DNA of 64,000 nucleotides from Chitinivorax sp. B (GCF_005503445.1 NZ_SCOH01000003.1:1-64000); one strand, 5' to 3'; positions 8,085-17,361 are shown, numbered from the stretch's first letter. The notes: generated from the letters alone by a model not told the origin. Made by a program: numbers and translations.

Positions 8085-9743
8085 ATGTACATCTACGACG
8101 AAATCGATCAGCGAATCGTCGATGAACGCGTCGCCCAATTTCGAGATCAGACTCGCCGCTATCTGAGTGGTGAACTGACTGATGACGAGTTCCGCCCGTT
8201 GCGCTTACAAAATGGCCTTTACATTCAGCGTCATGCCCCGATGCTGCGGGTTGCCATTCCATATGGTGAGTTGAACACCCACCAGTTGCGCAAACTGGCT
8301 CACATTGCACGAACCTATGACCGTGGCTATGGCCATTTCAGCACCCGCCAGAACATTCAATTCAACTGGCCTGCGCTGGAGGCAGTACCGGACATTCTGG
8401 CCGAACTGGCCACAGTGCAGATGCATGCAATCCAGACGTCGGGTAACTGTATCCGCAACACCACGACCGATCAGTTCGCCGGCGTAACGGCAGATGAGCT
8501 CATTGATCCGCGCCCTTACTGTGAACTGATTCGCCAATGGTCGACTTTTCACCCCGAATTCGCCCATTTGCCGCGAAAGTTCAAGATCGCAGTCAATGGA
8601 GCCGTCGATGATCGTGCAGCAGTATGGGTACACGATATCGGGTTGAACCTGCACAAGGATTCCGATGGCAAGGTTGGTTTTCAGGTCATCGTAGGCGGCG
8701 GCTTGGGCCGTACACCCATCATCGGTTCCGCTATTCGCGAATTCCTGCCACGGGAGCACCTGCTGACTTATCTGGATGCTGTATTGCGCGTCTATAACCG
8801 GTTTGGCAGACGGGACAACAAGTACAAAGCCCGCATCAAGATTCTGGTCAAGGCACTCAGCCCCGAAGTCTTTGCGCAAAAAGTCGAAGAGGAGTGGGCA
8901 CATCTCAAGGACGGTCCAGCCACGGTACCGCAGGATGAATTCGATCGCCTGATGTCGTTCTTCCAAGGACCCGCTTACGAAAAATTACCGGTGGAAGATG
9001 TAGGGTTCCGCACGGCCGTTGCATCGAACAAGGCTTTCAGCAAGTGGGTTGAACGTAACGTACGAGCCCATAAAGTACCCGGCTATGCAGCCGTGACCTT
9101 ATCATTGAAAGCCACCGGCCCTGCCCCAGGTGATGCCACCGCCGATCAACTGGACACCGTTGCAGACTTGGCAGATCAATACAGTTTTGGCGAATTGCGC
9201 GTCAGCCACGAGCAGAACCTGATTCTGGCCGATGTCAAACAAGCAGACCTGCTCACTTTATGGGAAAAGGCCAAAGCCATCGGTTTTGCTACCCCCAATA
9301 TCGGCTTGCTGACTGACATGATCTGCTGCCCGGGGGGGGATTTCTGCTCACTGGCCAATGCCAAGTCCATCCCCGTGGCTGAAGCCATTCAGCAACGTTT
9401 TGAAGATCTGGATTACCTGTATGACATTGGTGACCTGGATCTGAACATTTCCGGCTGTATGAACTCCTGCGGTCATCATCATATTGGTCACATTGGCATT
9501 CTCGGTGTCGATAAAAATGGAGAAGAGTGGTACCAGGTTTCAATTGGCGGCGCCCAAGGCAATCGCGCTTCGTTAGGCAAGGTGATCGGCCCCAGCTTTG
9601 CCCGTGCTGACATGCCCGATGTCATTGAAAAGCTGATTCATGTTTATCTGAACAAGCGTCACGAAGATGAACGGTTCATCGATACCGTCCGCCGTGTCGG
9701 TATCGAGCCATTCAAGGAACATGTCTATGCCAAAGCTCATTAA
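8085..9743 (+). CDS. cysI: Siroheme sulfite reductase hemoprotein subunit
   Basis: A 552-residue nitrite/sulfite reductase that carries out the six-electron reduction of sulfite to sulfide. The [4Fe-4S]-siroheme ligands are visible as CX5C (Cys415 and Cys421, in CCPGGDFC) and CX3C (Cys458 and Cys462, in CMNSC). Two ferredoxin-like half domains flank them (YGHFSTRQNIQFNWP in the first, GELRVSHEQNLILADV in the second). No flavoprotein partner CysJ is encoded nearby, so a ferredoxin donor is likely. The next gene, DUF934, overlaps it by 17 bases, which indicates translational coupling. The 220 bases upstream hold its promoter, but no clear CysB site could be set. Confidence 0.9.
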   Translation: MYIYDEIDQRIVDERVAQFRDQTRRYLSGELTDDEFRPLRLQNGLYIQRHAPMLRVAIPYGELNTHQLRKLAHIARTYDRGYGHFSTRQNIQFNWPALEAVPDILAELATVQMHAIQTSGNCIRNTTTDQFAGVTADELIDPRPYCELIRQWSTFHPEFAHLPRKFKIAVNGAVDDRAAVWVHDIGLNLHKDSDGKVGFQVIVGGGLGRTPIIGSAIREFLPREHLLTYLDAVLRVYNRFGRRDNKYKARIKILVKALSPEVFAQKVEEEWAHLKDGPATVPQDEFDRLMSFFQGPAYEKLPVEDVGFRTAVASNKAFSKWVERNVRAHKVPGYAAVTLSLKATGPAPGDATADQLDTVADLADQYSFGELRVSHEQNLILADVKQADLLTLWEKAKAIGFATPNIGLLTDMICCPGGDFCSLANAKSIPVAEAIQQRFEDLDYLYDIGDLDLNISGCMNSCGHHHIGHIGILGVDKNGEEWYQVSIGGAQGNRASLGKVIGPSFARADMPDVIEKLIHVYLNKRHEDERFIDTVRRVGIEPFKEHVYAKAH

Positions 9744-10239
9744 ACAACTCACCATTGTCGACGATCGGTTCACACTATTACGACCTGCCGACGATGGCAG
9801 CTTGCCGGCCATCCCAGCTGCAGGCGACATCATCGTACCGCTGACCTGCTGGCAATCCGAGCGTGATCAACTGACATCGCGCAAGGACCTGATCGGTGTG
9901 TGGCTGGCACCGGATGATGATCCATCAGAGATCGTGGCAGATTTATCACACTTTGCTGTCGTGGCAGTGGATTTTCCTGCCTTTACCGATGGCCGGGGCT
10001 ACTCTACTGCTAGGCTGCTACGTGAACGTTACGGTTACCAGGGCGAATTACGCGCAGTTGGTGATGTGTTCAAGGATACGTTGTTCTACCTTGCACGCTG
10101 CGGATTTGATGCCTTTGCTGTGCGGCAAGACAAAGATATTGTAGAAGCATTGAAAGGCTTGAGTGATTTCACCGATGCCTATCAAGTTTCTGCAACCCAA
10201 TCAATCCCATTGTTCCGTCGCCGAGCAGCTCTCCCCTAA
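9727..10239 (+). CDS. DUF934 protein, sulfur assimilation partner
   Basis: This 170-residue cytoplasmic protein belongs to the DUF934 family, which in betaproteobacteria nearly always sits right after cysI. Family-like blocks are VPLTCW, GVWLAPDD, VDFPAFTDGRGYS, LLRERYGYQGELRAVGDV and DTLFYLARCGFDAFAVR. Its biochemical role is not established; genomic co-occurrence points to sulfite or APS reduction. The ATG lies inside the end of cysI (17-base overlap), so the two are expected to be made together. Unlike in many relatives, cysH does not follow. Confidence 0.85.
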   Translation: MPKLIKQLTIVDDRFTLLRPADDGSLPAIPAAGDIIVPLTCWQSERDQLTSRKDLIGVWLAPDDDPSEIVADLSHFAVVAVDFPAFTDGRGYSTARLLRERYGYQGELRAVGDVFKDTLFYLARCGFDAFAVRQDKDIVEALKGLSDFTDAYQVSATQSIPLFRRRAALP

Positions 10240-10394
10240 CAAAGGCGTCTTGCATGGTGCACACTGCCATCAATCAGCCAAGCATGCCACCTTGCATGTC
10301 AAAACGGGATCATTTCAACGGCATGTTAAGTTTGGGTTCAGGCAATGCCGCTAAACTGACGCCAGTTTCTTCGCAACGATAGCCAGGAGTTTCC

Positions 10395-10724
10395 ATGTTC
10401 AAACAGCTTGCATGCGTCTTAGCCACCGTTGGCCTGATGGCCAGCACAGTCGCCAGTGCGGGCGAAATTGACGGGACCGCTGTGATCGGCGGCGCAGTCG
10501 GCGGTGCCTTGGGTACTGCAATCGGCAGCCAGGTTGGTGGCCGAGATGGCGCAATCATCGGTGGTGCGATTGGTGGTGCCACTGGCGCTGCAGTCGGCTC
10601 CAACGTGTCGAAGCGTCGAGAGGCCCGTGTTGTGCGTGAACGTGAAGTGGTGTATGTCGACCGCAAGGGCCACCGTGGCCGTGGGCGCGGACATCGTCAT
10701 CATCGTCACCACCACGACGATTGA
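10395..10724 (+). CDS. Small secreted glycine-zipper protein
   Basis: The 109-residue product has a signal peptide (MFKQLACVLATVGLMASTVASA) followed by a glycine-zipper membrane hairpin at about residues 30-72 with repeated GGA(I/V)GG and small residues every four positions. The tail is basic and ends in a histidine-rich stretch (HRHHRHHHDD), which may bind metal or may only be low complexity. Glycine-zipper 2TM proteins sit in the outer membrane or periplasm, usually with no known function. AGGAG precedes the ATG by 6 bases. A strong terminator 35 bases after the stop makes it a single-gene unit. Confidence 0.75.
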   Translation: MFKQLACVLATVGLMASTVASAGEIDGTAVIGGAVGGALGTAIGSQVGGRDGAIIGGAIGGATGAAVGSNVSKRREARVVREREVVYVDRKGHRGRGRGHRHHRHHHDD

Positions 10725-10758
10725 ACTGTTGTCCGTACCACCCTCTTCCTTGATATTT

Positions 10759-10784
10759 GCCGCGCCAACAGCGCGGCTTTTTTT
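10759..10784 (+). terminator. Terminator of the glycine-zipper gene
   Basis: A 7-bp GC-only stem (GCCGCGC at 10759-10765 with 10771-10777), a 5-base loop and seven T (10778-10784) make a textbook rho-independent terminator. Confidence 0.9.
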
Positions 10785-10846
10785 GTTCCGAATAACCTGA
10801 TTCAATTAAAGACCTTTTGCCAGTAGGCTTACAGGCTTTCCCAGAT

Positions 10847-10875
10847 TTAACTTCATCAACTTTTGTCTATACAAT
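10847..10875 (+). promoter_or_regulatory. Candidate sigma70 promoter of sdaA
   Basis: TTAACT at 10847-10852 and TACAAT at 10870-10875 are 17 bases apart, giving 4/6 and 5/6 matches to the consensus. Transcription would start near 10882, about 174 bases before the sdaA start codon, exactly where a long hairpin begins. Confidence 0.5.
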
Positions 10876-10881
10876 GGGGAT

Positions 10882-10925
10882 TCTGCCGTTATTCTATGTG
10901 GCACACCACCCAGAATAACGTGCAG
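10882..10925 (+). promoter_or_regulatory. Long hairpin at the 5' end of the sdaA leader
   Basis: Bases 10887-10895 (CGTTATTCT) pair perfectly with 10912-10920, and five more pairs extend below a single bulged T (TCTGC with GCAGA). Inside the loop GTGG pairs with CCAC. The hairpin starts at the predicted transcription start and leaves about 130 bases of leader before sdaA. It does not match a glycine riboswitch aptamer. It may stabilise the mRNA or be part of a sensor. Confidence 0.45.
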
Positions 10926-11055
10926 ACCCCGGCGCCAGACCGGAGCGAGTCCACATTCAGTGCACGACAGCCTCTGCCCAACCTGGCGACAAGCAAGGTG
11001 AGCTGGCTATGCCGTGCTCGATGTGGTGTATATACAGAATCGAGGGGACTCAATC

Positions 11056-12414
11056 ATGATCAGCGTCTTTGACCTGTTCTCCATTGGTATCGGGCCTTCC
11101 AGCTCTCATACCGTCGGCCCGATGAAGGCTGCATTGGCCTTCATCGAGCAGCTCCGGCAACAACAGCAATTGACCATCACCGTCCGGGTAAAAGCCGATC
11201 TGTACGGCTCACTAGCGCTCACCGGCCATGGCCATGGCACAGTCAATGCTGTCCTGCTTGGCCTTGAAGGCAAGCATCCACGCACTGTCGAGCCGGCCAG
11301 CGTTGCACCCCGCGCACAGTCCATTCAGCAAGAACATGCCATGATGCTGGGCGGTACGCATCCGATCTCATTTGATTTCAGTCAGGATCTGCTACTGCAC
11401 AAACATGAATTCCTGCCCAAACACGCCAATGGAATGCGCTTTTCTGCGTTTGACGCCCAGGGTAAACCACTGTTACTACAGACGTGGTACTCCATTGGCG
11501 GTGGGTTCATCGTCCAGGAAGAAGAATTCGGTATTGATCAGCCCACCGTTGCTGTACCTTTCCCATTCGCCAATGCTGACGAATTGCTGGCCCACTGCCG
11601 CAAACAGGGTAAATCGATTGCTACCCTGATCTGGGAGAATGAGCGCGCACGGGCAAGTGGCGACGAAATTCGCGCCAGAGGGCTGGATATTGCGAATGTA
11701 ATGCATGAATGCATCCTGGCTGGCTGCCGCCATGAAGGCATTCTGCCTGGCGGATTGAATGTACGTCGCCGCGCCCCGTCGCTGTATAAAAAACTGTCCT
11801 CACAGAACGGTGCTGGTCAACACAACACCATGCTATGGCCAATGCTGTATGCCATGGCAGTCAACGAAGAGAATGCAGCCGGTGGCCGGGTAGTGACTGC
11901 CCCCACCAACGGCGCAGCTGGTATCGTCCCTGCAGTACTGGAGTATTACCGCAACTTCATTCCCGGCGCCAACGACGATCGCATTGTCGAGTTCCTGCTG
12001 ACAGCCGGGGCAATTGGCTTGCTGTACAAAATGAATGCATCGATCTCAGGTGCCGAAGTGGGATGCCAAGGCGAGGTAGGCGTCGCCTGCTCAATGGCGG
12101 CCGGCGCACTGGCAGCGGTCATGGGTGGTACCCTTGCGCAAGTAGAGAACGCGGCGGAAATTGCCATGGAGCACCATTTGGGCATGACCTGTGACCCAGT
12201 TGGCGGACTCGTGCAAATCCCCTGTATCGAACGCAACGGCATTGCAGCTGAGAAAGCAATCAAGATTGCTCAATTGGCACTACTGGAAGATGGCGAGCAC
12301 AAAGTATCATTGGATACCGTGATTCACACCATGCTGGAGACTGGCAAAGACATGCAGCAACGTTACAAGGAAACTTCCCAAGGCGGCCTGGCGGTCAACG
12401 TAACTGAGTGCTGA
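11056..12414 (+). CDS. sdaA: L-serine ammonia-lyase, iron-sulfur type
   Basis: The 452-residue single-chain enzyme deaminates L-serine to pyruvate and ammonia. The N-terminal beta domain begins [22 protein letters not shown], the substrate-site signature. The alpha domain has [14 protein letters not shown] and the cysteines of the [4Fe-4S] cluster region (Cys337, Cys345, Cys379 and Cys390). The ATG at 11056 follows GAGGGGA; an in-frame ATG at 11014 would add 14 unrelated residues. It is convergent with the glycerate kinase gene, 39 bases away. Its transcript probably has a long structured leader. Confidence 0.94.
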   Translation: MISVFDLFSIGIGPSSSHTVGPMKAALAFIEQLRQQQQLTITVRVKADLYGSLALTGHGHGTVNAVLLGLEGKHPRTVEPASVAPRAQSIQQEHAMMLGGTHPISFDFSQDLLLHKHEFLPKHANGMRFSAFDAQGKPLLLQTWYSIGGGFIVQEEEFGIDQPTVAVPFPFANADELLAHCRKQGKSIATLIWENERARASGDEIRARGLDIANVMHECILAGCRHEGILPGGLNVRRRAPSLYKKLSSQNGAGQHNTMLWPMLYAMAVNEENAAGGRVVTAPTNGAAGIVPAVLEYYRNFIPGANDDRIVEFLLTAGAIGLLYKMNASISGAEVGCQGEVGVACSMAAGALAAVMGGTLAQVENAAEIAMEHHLGMTCDPVGGLVQIPCIERNGIAAEKAIKIAQLALLEDGEHKVSLDTVIHTMLETGKDMQQRYKETSQGGLAVNVTEC

Positions 12415-12453
12415 TCAACAGGAGGTAACTGGCGCTGCCACTTGTCAATATTA

Positions 12454-13578
12454 CTATCTTGCACGGCCGAACAACCTTGCCAACTGTTCGGCCTGATTGG
12501 CCAGCAATGTAGCTGCATCACGCTTGGCCGCCTCAAGTGTCATCGGCCCGCAGACCAACGAAAATACCCCATCAAAGTGCGGTGTCAACGCTGCCAGATC
12601 TGCAGCAACCACCCCGCCCGACAACAAAGTCACCGGCACCCCATGCCGCCTGGCCAGTTGCGCCACTTCATACGGCGCTTTGCCAGCCAACGTCTGTCGG
12701 TCTGATCGCCCTTCTCCAGTAATAACCCAGTCCGCCCCAGCGATGACTGCAGGTAAACCAATCCACTCCGCAATCGTCTGTGCCCCAGCCTGCTGGCTGG
12801 CACCCAGTAATTTCAAGGCATAGCCCAACCCACCCGCCGCACCCGCCCCTTCGGAATTGGCCAACCCTTGGCGAATACCCCCAGCTTCCGCCAGTCTGGC
12901 CCAAGCAGCCAAGCGTGCATCAAATTCAGCCATGCTGGATTCGGGCACCCCTTTTTGCCGCCCAAATATGCGTGTGGCGCCCCGCTCTCCACATAATGGG
13001 TTATTCACATCCGTCAACGCTACCAATGGTAGCTTGGTCAAGCGGACATCCAGCCCCTGCCAATCTACCCTTGCGAGATGTTGCAGCCCATCCAGAGTTG
13101 CAGGAATCACTTCTTCATGTTGATTCATCAGGCGGCAACCCAGCGCCTGCATCATGCCAACCCCACCGTCATTTGTAGCCGTCCCCCCCAATGCAATGCT
13201 GATCCGGTTTGCACCCGCCTCCAACGCATGTTTCAACAACAACCCCACACCCACAGTGGTTCGGTGTACCAGGGCGCTATCAGTGACGGCAGGCAGGCCA
13301 ATGATTTGCGCCACTTCGATCAAAGCATGCCCACTGCCATCAAACCAAATAGGTGCCTCGATAGGTCGCCCTTCCGAATTCACTGTCGAATACCAGCAAA
13401 TTGAACCCTGTCGGGTTGCAGCAATGGCATCCAGCGTGCCCTCCCCCCCATCCGCCATCGGATACAAACGGCATTCCGCGTCCAACCACACTCGCCGCAG
13501 ACCTTTTTCGATTGCGTTAGCTACAACGCAGGCAGGCAAGCTGCCCTTGAATGAATCCGGTGCAATCACAACTCTCAT
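12454..13578 (-). CDS. glxK: Glycerate kinase, GlxK/GarK type
   Basis: A 374-residue kinase that phosphorylates D-glycerate, giving 2-phosphoglycerate in this family. The start VVIAPDSFKGSL, the phosphate-binding region MADGGEGTLDA and the block GGTATNDGGVGMMQALG are family signatures. The family feeds glyoxylate- or glucarate-derived glycerate into glycolysis. It is monocistronic, convergent with sdaA and divergent from the lysine operon. An AGGGAC sequence precedes the ATG. The gene is full length, and nothing in the sequence shows how it is regulated. Confidence 0.92.
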   Translation of the reverse strand: MRVVIAPDSFKGSLPACVVANAIEKGLRRVWLDAECRLYPMADGGEGTLDAIAATRQGSICWYSTVNSEGRPIEAPIWFDGSGHALIEVAQIIGLPAVTDSALVHRTTVGVGLLLKHALEAGANRISIALGGTATNDGGVGMMQALGCRLMNQHEEVIPATLDGLQHLARVDWQGLDVRLTKLPLVALTDVNNPLCGERGATRIFGRQKGVPESSMAEFDARLAAWARLAEAGGIRQGLANSEGAGAAGGLGYALKLLGASQQAGAQTIAEWIGLPAVIAGADWVITGEGRSDRQTLAGKAPYEVAQLARRHGVPVTLLSGGVVAADLAALTPHFDGVFSLVCGPMTLEAAKRDAATLLANQAEQLARLFGRAR

Positions 13579-13737
13579 GGTAAGTCCCTATAGCCATATG
13601 TATGGAGGGGTTGACAAAGCGCTCAGCCGAGCACAAACTTTACAACGTGAATTGTATATACATTTAGACCGGTCCGGCGCTGCAATTCGTCATCAACCGG
13701 CAGGGGCCTGCGTCCCAAGGAATCGAGATCAATATCC

Positions 13738-14562
13738 ATGAATTTGAATACGTTTTATCAGCTGCTATGGCAAGACTACGTTCATATGGCGCCACAGGCA
13801 GAGAAAATCCATGCCCTGTTCAAGGCCGACAATACCGAAGTCTACAATGACCACGTCGCTTTCCGTACATTCAACCGTGCCCCGATCAATCTGGCACGCC
13901 TAGAACAACATTTCTTCAAGCTTGGCTATCGCCGACTTGAGCCCTATATCTTTGAAGAGAAAAAACTTTATGCATGGGGATACGTTCATGACGACCCCAA
14001 GCAACCGCGCATTTTCCTCTCCGAATTGCTGGTAGAACAACTCAGCCCGGCGGCCCAAACCATCATCGACAAATTGTGTAGACAAATTGACGAATCCAAA
14101 GTCGACACCATCGATGTATTCTGGTCCGGCTTGTTGTGGGATATGCCCACTTGGGATGAATACCAGACGCTGCTGGCCGAAAGCGAATACGCTGCCTGGA
14201 TGGCCGCCATCGGTATGCGTGTCAATCACTTCACCATTTCGGTCGACCACCTGGAACGCCCCACAACATTGGCTGCTGTGATCGATCGTGTTGAAACCGC
14301 GGGCTTTGCCATTAACGCTGCCGGCGGCAAGATCAAGGGCACACCGACACAGCTGCTGGAGCAAGGCTCCACCCTGGCGGACCGCATGCCTGTGACCTTT
14401 GGTGATGGCAGCACACACAGCATTCCAACTTGCTATTACGAATTCGCCAAGCGTTACCCCACAGCCGATGGCGATTTGTACCAAGGTTTTATTGCCGCCA
14501 GCGCGGACAAGATTTTCGAATCAACCAACGTGAACGTCGCAGGTGTGGCTGCAGGCAGTTAA
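13738..14562 (+). CDS. DUF1338 2-oxoadipate dioxygenase/decarboxylase-like protein
   Basis: This 274-residue protein is a DUF1338 member. The characterised member HglS oxidises and decarboxylates 2-oxoadipate to D-2-hydroxyglutarate, the last specific step of lysine breakdown. The likely metal ligands are His39 (NDHVAFRTF), His164 (RVNHFTISVDH) and Glu235 (YYEFAKRY), a two-His-one-carboxylate arrangement; Arg43 sits where HglS uses arginine to hold its substrate. It is about 190 residues shorter than HglS/YdcJ and so is the compact form of the family. It leads a three-gene operon with a lysine/saccharopine dehydrogenase-like gene and an ALDH7, which supports a lysine role. The start has no strong ribosome binding site. 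Confidence 0.8.
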   Translation: MNLNTFYQLLWQDYVHMAPQAEKIHALFKADNTEVYNDHVAFRTFNRAPINLARLEQHFFKLGYRRLEPYIFEEKKLYAWGYVHDDPKQPRIFLSELLVEQLSPAAQTIIDKLCRQIDESKVDTIDVFWSGLLWDMPTWDEYQTLLAESEYAAWMAAIGMRVNHFTISVDHLERPTTLAAVIDRVETAGFAINAAGGKIKGTPTQLLEQGSTLADRMPVTFGDGSTHSIPTCYYEFAKRYPTADGDLYQGFIAASADKIFESTNVNVAGVAAGS

Positions 14563-14649
14563 TGGGCACATCCAACAAGCTGACCTTCGGCTTGGTATCA
14601 GATGCCCCGCCTCACTGCACTCGCTTTAAACAGTAACAGGAGACAACAC

Positions 14650-15771
14650 ATGTACCCGATCCTTATCGTAGGTGCCGGCAAAATCGGCGCCAGCATCGCC
14701 AAGCTGCTGCACCACAGCGGTGACTACAAGGTCACTGTGGCTGACCGTGATCCGGCAGCCCTAGACCGCCTCGCCAAGTATGTCCCGGTTGAGACCACTG
14801 TGCTGGATGTGAAGTCGCCGCAGGATCTGGCACGTGCACTGGATGGCAAGAAAGGCGTTCTGTCCGCTTGCTCGTTCGATATCAACCCTGGCATTGCTGA
14901 AGCCGCGCTGCACGCTGGCGTATCCTACTTCGACCTGACAGAAGATGTGGAAACGACCCGCCGCATTCGCGAACTGGCGAAGGAAGCCAAAGAAGGCCAG
15001 ATCTTCATGCCGCAATGTGGCTTGGCACCCGGCTTCATCGGTATCCTGGGCTATGCGCTGGCCAAACGTTTTGACAAGCTGGACAGCGTCAAAATGCGCG
15101 TTGGCGCCCTGCCGCAATATCCGCATAACCACCTGAAGTACAACCTGACCTGGTCTACCGATGGGTTGATCAACGAATACTGTAATCCTTGCGAAGCCAT
15201 CGTCAGCGGCAAGCCCATTGAAGTACTGGCACTGGAAGGCTTGGAACACTTCTCGCTGGATGGCCTGGAGTACGAAGCATTCAACACCTCTGGCGGCCTG
15301 GGGACTTTGTGTGAAACACTGGAAGGCAAGATCAACGATCTGAACTACAAGACCGTTCGTTATCCTGGCCACCAATACCTGATGGATTTCCTGATCAACG
15401 GTTTGAAGATGGGCTCCGAAGTGGCGCGTCGCAAGCAGTTGAAAGAAATCATGGAAAATGCACTGCCCATCACCCGCCAAGACGTGGTGCTGGTATACGT
15501 TTCCGCTTCTGGCTGGAAAGACGGTTTCTACATGCAGGAAACCGATGCACGTAAGATCTACCATCAAGACATCCACGGCGAACACTGGTCGTCCATCCAA
15601 TTGACCACATCCGCTGGCGCTACCGCAGTCATTGACCTGCATCGCAGTGGCCAATTGCCAAGCAAGGGTTTTGTCAGCCAAGAGCAAGTCGATCTCGACC
15701 AGTTCCTGTCCAACCGCTTTGGCAAGTATTACTCGACCGACTCCAACCATGCTGAAAAGGTCAAGGTATGA
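14650..15771 (+). CDS. Lysine 6-dehydrogenase/saccharopine dehydrogenase-like enzyme
   Basis: The 373-residue product has an N-terminal Rossmann fold (VGAGKIG, residues 7-13) with the saccharopine dehydrogenase pattern (VTVADRDPAALDRL, GVSYFDLTED, MPQCGLAPGFIGILG). The family includes saccharopine dehydrogenase and lysine 6-dehydrogenase, which both yield 2-aminoadipate 6-semialdehyde. No lysine-ketoglutarate reductase is encoded here, so a direct lysine 6-dehydrogenase is the simpler reading, but sequence alone does not settle it. AGGAG stands 8 bases before the ATG; an in-frame ATG at 14602 lacks this support. The stop overlaps the next start by 4 bases. Confidence 0.78.
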   Translation: MYPILIVGAGKIGASIAKLLHHSGDYKVTVADRDPAALDRLAKYVPVETTVLDVKSPQDLARALDGKKGVLSACSFDINPGIAEAALHAGVSYFDLTEDVETTRRIRELAKEAKEGQIFMPQCGLAPGFIGILGYALAKRFDKLDSVKMRVGALPQYPHNHLKYNLTWSTDGLINEYCNPCEAIVSGKPIEVLALEGLEHFSLDGLEYEAFNTSGGLGTLCETLEGKINDLNYKTVRYPGHQYLMDFLINGLKMGSEVARRKQLKEIMENALPITRQDVVLVYVSASGWKDGFYMQETDARKIYHQDIHGEHWSSIQLTTSAGATAVIDLHRSGQLPSKGFVSQEQVDLDQFLSNRFGKYYSTDSNHAEKVKV

Positions 15772-17321
15772 AACTCGATCCGAAATTAATCGAGGCACTG
15801 AGCCTCGGCAAATACCTGAAGGGTGAACAGTGGGCCAGCGCCATCATCAATGGCGAAGCCGTGTTCGACAATGGTCCGGCCAAATCGCTACGCTCACCGA
15901 TTGATCATGCGTCCCTAGGTAGCTACGTCAACGCACCTGCAGCGATTACCGAACAGGCCATCAAAGAAGCCCATGCCGCTTTCCTGAAATGGCGCACTGT
16001 ACCAGCACCACGCCGTGGCGAGCTGGTACGACTGATTGGTGAAAAGGTTCGTGCCAAGAAAAAGGAACTGGCTCAGGTCATCACCCTGGAAGCTGGCAAG
16101 ATCGTGGCCGAAGCGGAAGGCGAAGTGCAGGAGTGGATCGACATTTGCGATTTCGCTGTCGGCCTGTCCCGTCAATTGCACGGCCTGAGCATCGTATCGG
16201 AACGCCCCGAGCACCGTATGATGGAGCAGTGGCACCCGCTGGGTACCGTGGGCATCATCACCGCATTCAACTTCCCACAAGCCGTGTGGGCATGGAATGC
16301 CATGCTGGCCTTCGTGTGTGGCGACCCTGTCGTCTGGAAACCGTCTGAAAAGGCTCCACTGTGCGCATTGGCGATTCAATCGGTTGTTGATGAAGTCATT
16401 GCCAACTTCGATGGCGCGCCACGTGGCCTGTCTCAAATCGTGATTGGCGAAGTGGATACAGGTAAGCAAATGGCCGAATCGTCCTTGCTGCCACTGGTTT
16501 CCGCTACCGGTTCAGTCCGCATGGGCAAGGCTGTTGCTGCAACAGTTGGCGGCCGCCTTGGCCGCTCACTGCTAGAGCTGGGTGGCAACAACGCGATGAT
16601 CGTCACCGAAACCGCTGATCTGGAATTGGCCTTGCGCGCCATCGTGTTCTCCGCAGCGGGTACAGCCGGTCAACGTTGTACCACACTGCGCCGCCTGATC
16701 GTTCAGGAGTCTGTTGTCGAGAAACTGATCCCCCGCATTGCCAAGGCATATGGCACATTACCGATTGGTGATCCACGCGAATCAGGCAAACTGGTTGGCC
16801 CATTGATCGACGAACTGTCTTTCAAGGCACAGCAACAAGCACTGGCCGATGCCAAGGCACAAGGTGGCGAAGTGATTTATGGTGGCGAACGCGTCACTGA
16901 AGGCGTCCCAGCCAACGGTTTCTACGTGCGCCCAGCCGTTGTCCGGGTCAATGGTAATCTGCCCGTGGTATGCCACGAAACCTTCGCGCCGATTTTGTAC
17001 GTCATGACTTACAAAACGCTGGATGAGGCTATCGCATTGCAAAATGGCGTGCCACAAGGCCTGTCATCCGCGATCTTTACCGATCGCATGCAGGAAGCAG
17101 AGCGCTTTGTTTCACCTTCCGGATCAGACTGCGGTATTGCCAACGTCAATATCGGTACTTCCGGAGCAGAGATTGGCGGCGCATTTGGTGGCGAAAAAGA
17201 AACAGGCGGTGGTCGGGAATCTGGCTCAGATTCCTGGAAGAACTATATGCGTCGTACAACCAACACGGTGAACTACGGCAATGCATTGCCGCTGGCGCAA
17301 GGTATCAAGTTTGATGTGTAA
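15768..17321 (+). CDS. amaB: 2-Aminoadipate 6-semialdehyde dehydrogenase (ALDH7 family)
   Basis: A 517-residue NAD-dependent aldehyde dehydrogenase close to ALDH7A1/AmaB, which oxidises aminoadipate semialdehyde to 2-aminoadipate. The catalytic residues are Asn168 (FNFP), Glu270 (LELGGNN) and Cys304 (GQRCTT). Family marks are SERPEHRMMEQWHPLG near residue 150 and the C-terminal SGAEIGGAFGGEKETGGGRESGSD. Its ATGA overlaps the end of the dehydrogenase gene, so the two are coupled. An aminotransferase for the next step (2-aminoadipate to 2-oxoadipate) is not in the operon. A perfect terminator follows. Confidence 0.9.
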   Translation: MKLDPKLIEALSLGKYLKGEQWASAIINGEAVFDNGPAKSLRSPIDHASLGSYVNAPAAITEQAIKEAHAAFLKWRTVPAPRRGELVRLIGEKVRAKKKELAQVITLEAGKIVAEAEGEVQEWIDICDFAVGLSRQLHGLSIVSERPEHRMMEQWHPLGTVGIITAFNFPQAVWAWNAMLAFVCGDPVVWKPSEKAPLCALAIQSVVDEVIANFDGAPRGLSQIVIGEVDTGKQMAESSLLPLVSATGSVRMGKAVAATVGGRLGRSLLELGGNNAMIVTETADLELALRAIVFSAAGTAGQRCTTLRRLIVQESVVEKLIPRIAKAYGTLPIGDPRESGKLVGPLIDELSFKAQQQALADAKAQGGEVIYGGERVTEGVPANGFYVRPAVVRVNGNLPVVCHETFAPILYVMTYKTLDEAIALQNGVPQGLSSAIFTDRMQEAERFVSPSGSDCGIANVNIGTSGAEIGGAFGGEKETGGGRESGSDSWKNYMRRTTNTVNYGNALPLAQGIKFDV

Positions 17322-17361
17322 TGCTTCAGCAGCCCTGCTATAAGTCTTTCAGCTTCCGATG

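Noticed and set aside
10882-11055. Glycine riboswitch upstream of sdaA
   Set aside because: The leader is structured, but the conserved glycine aptamer cores are not present.
14761-15798. 345-residue minus-strand frame opposite the lysine dehydrogenase-like gene
   Set aside because: Antisense shadow caused by codon bias of the real plus-strand gene; no ribosome binding site and no family pattern.
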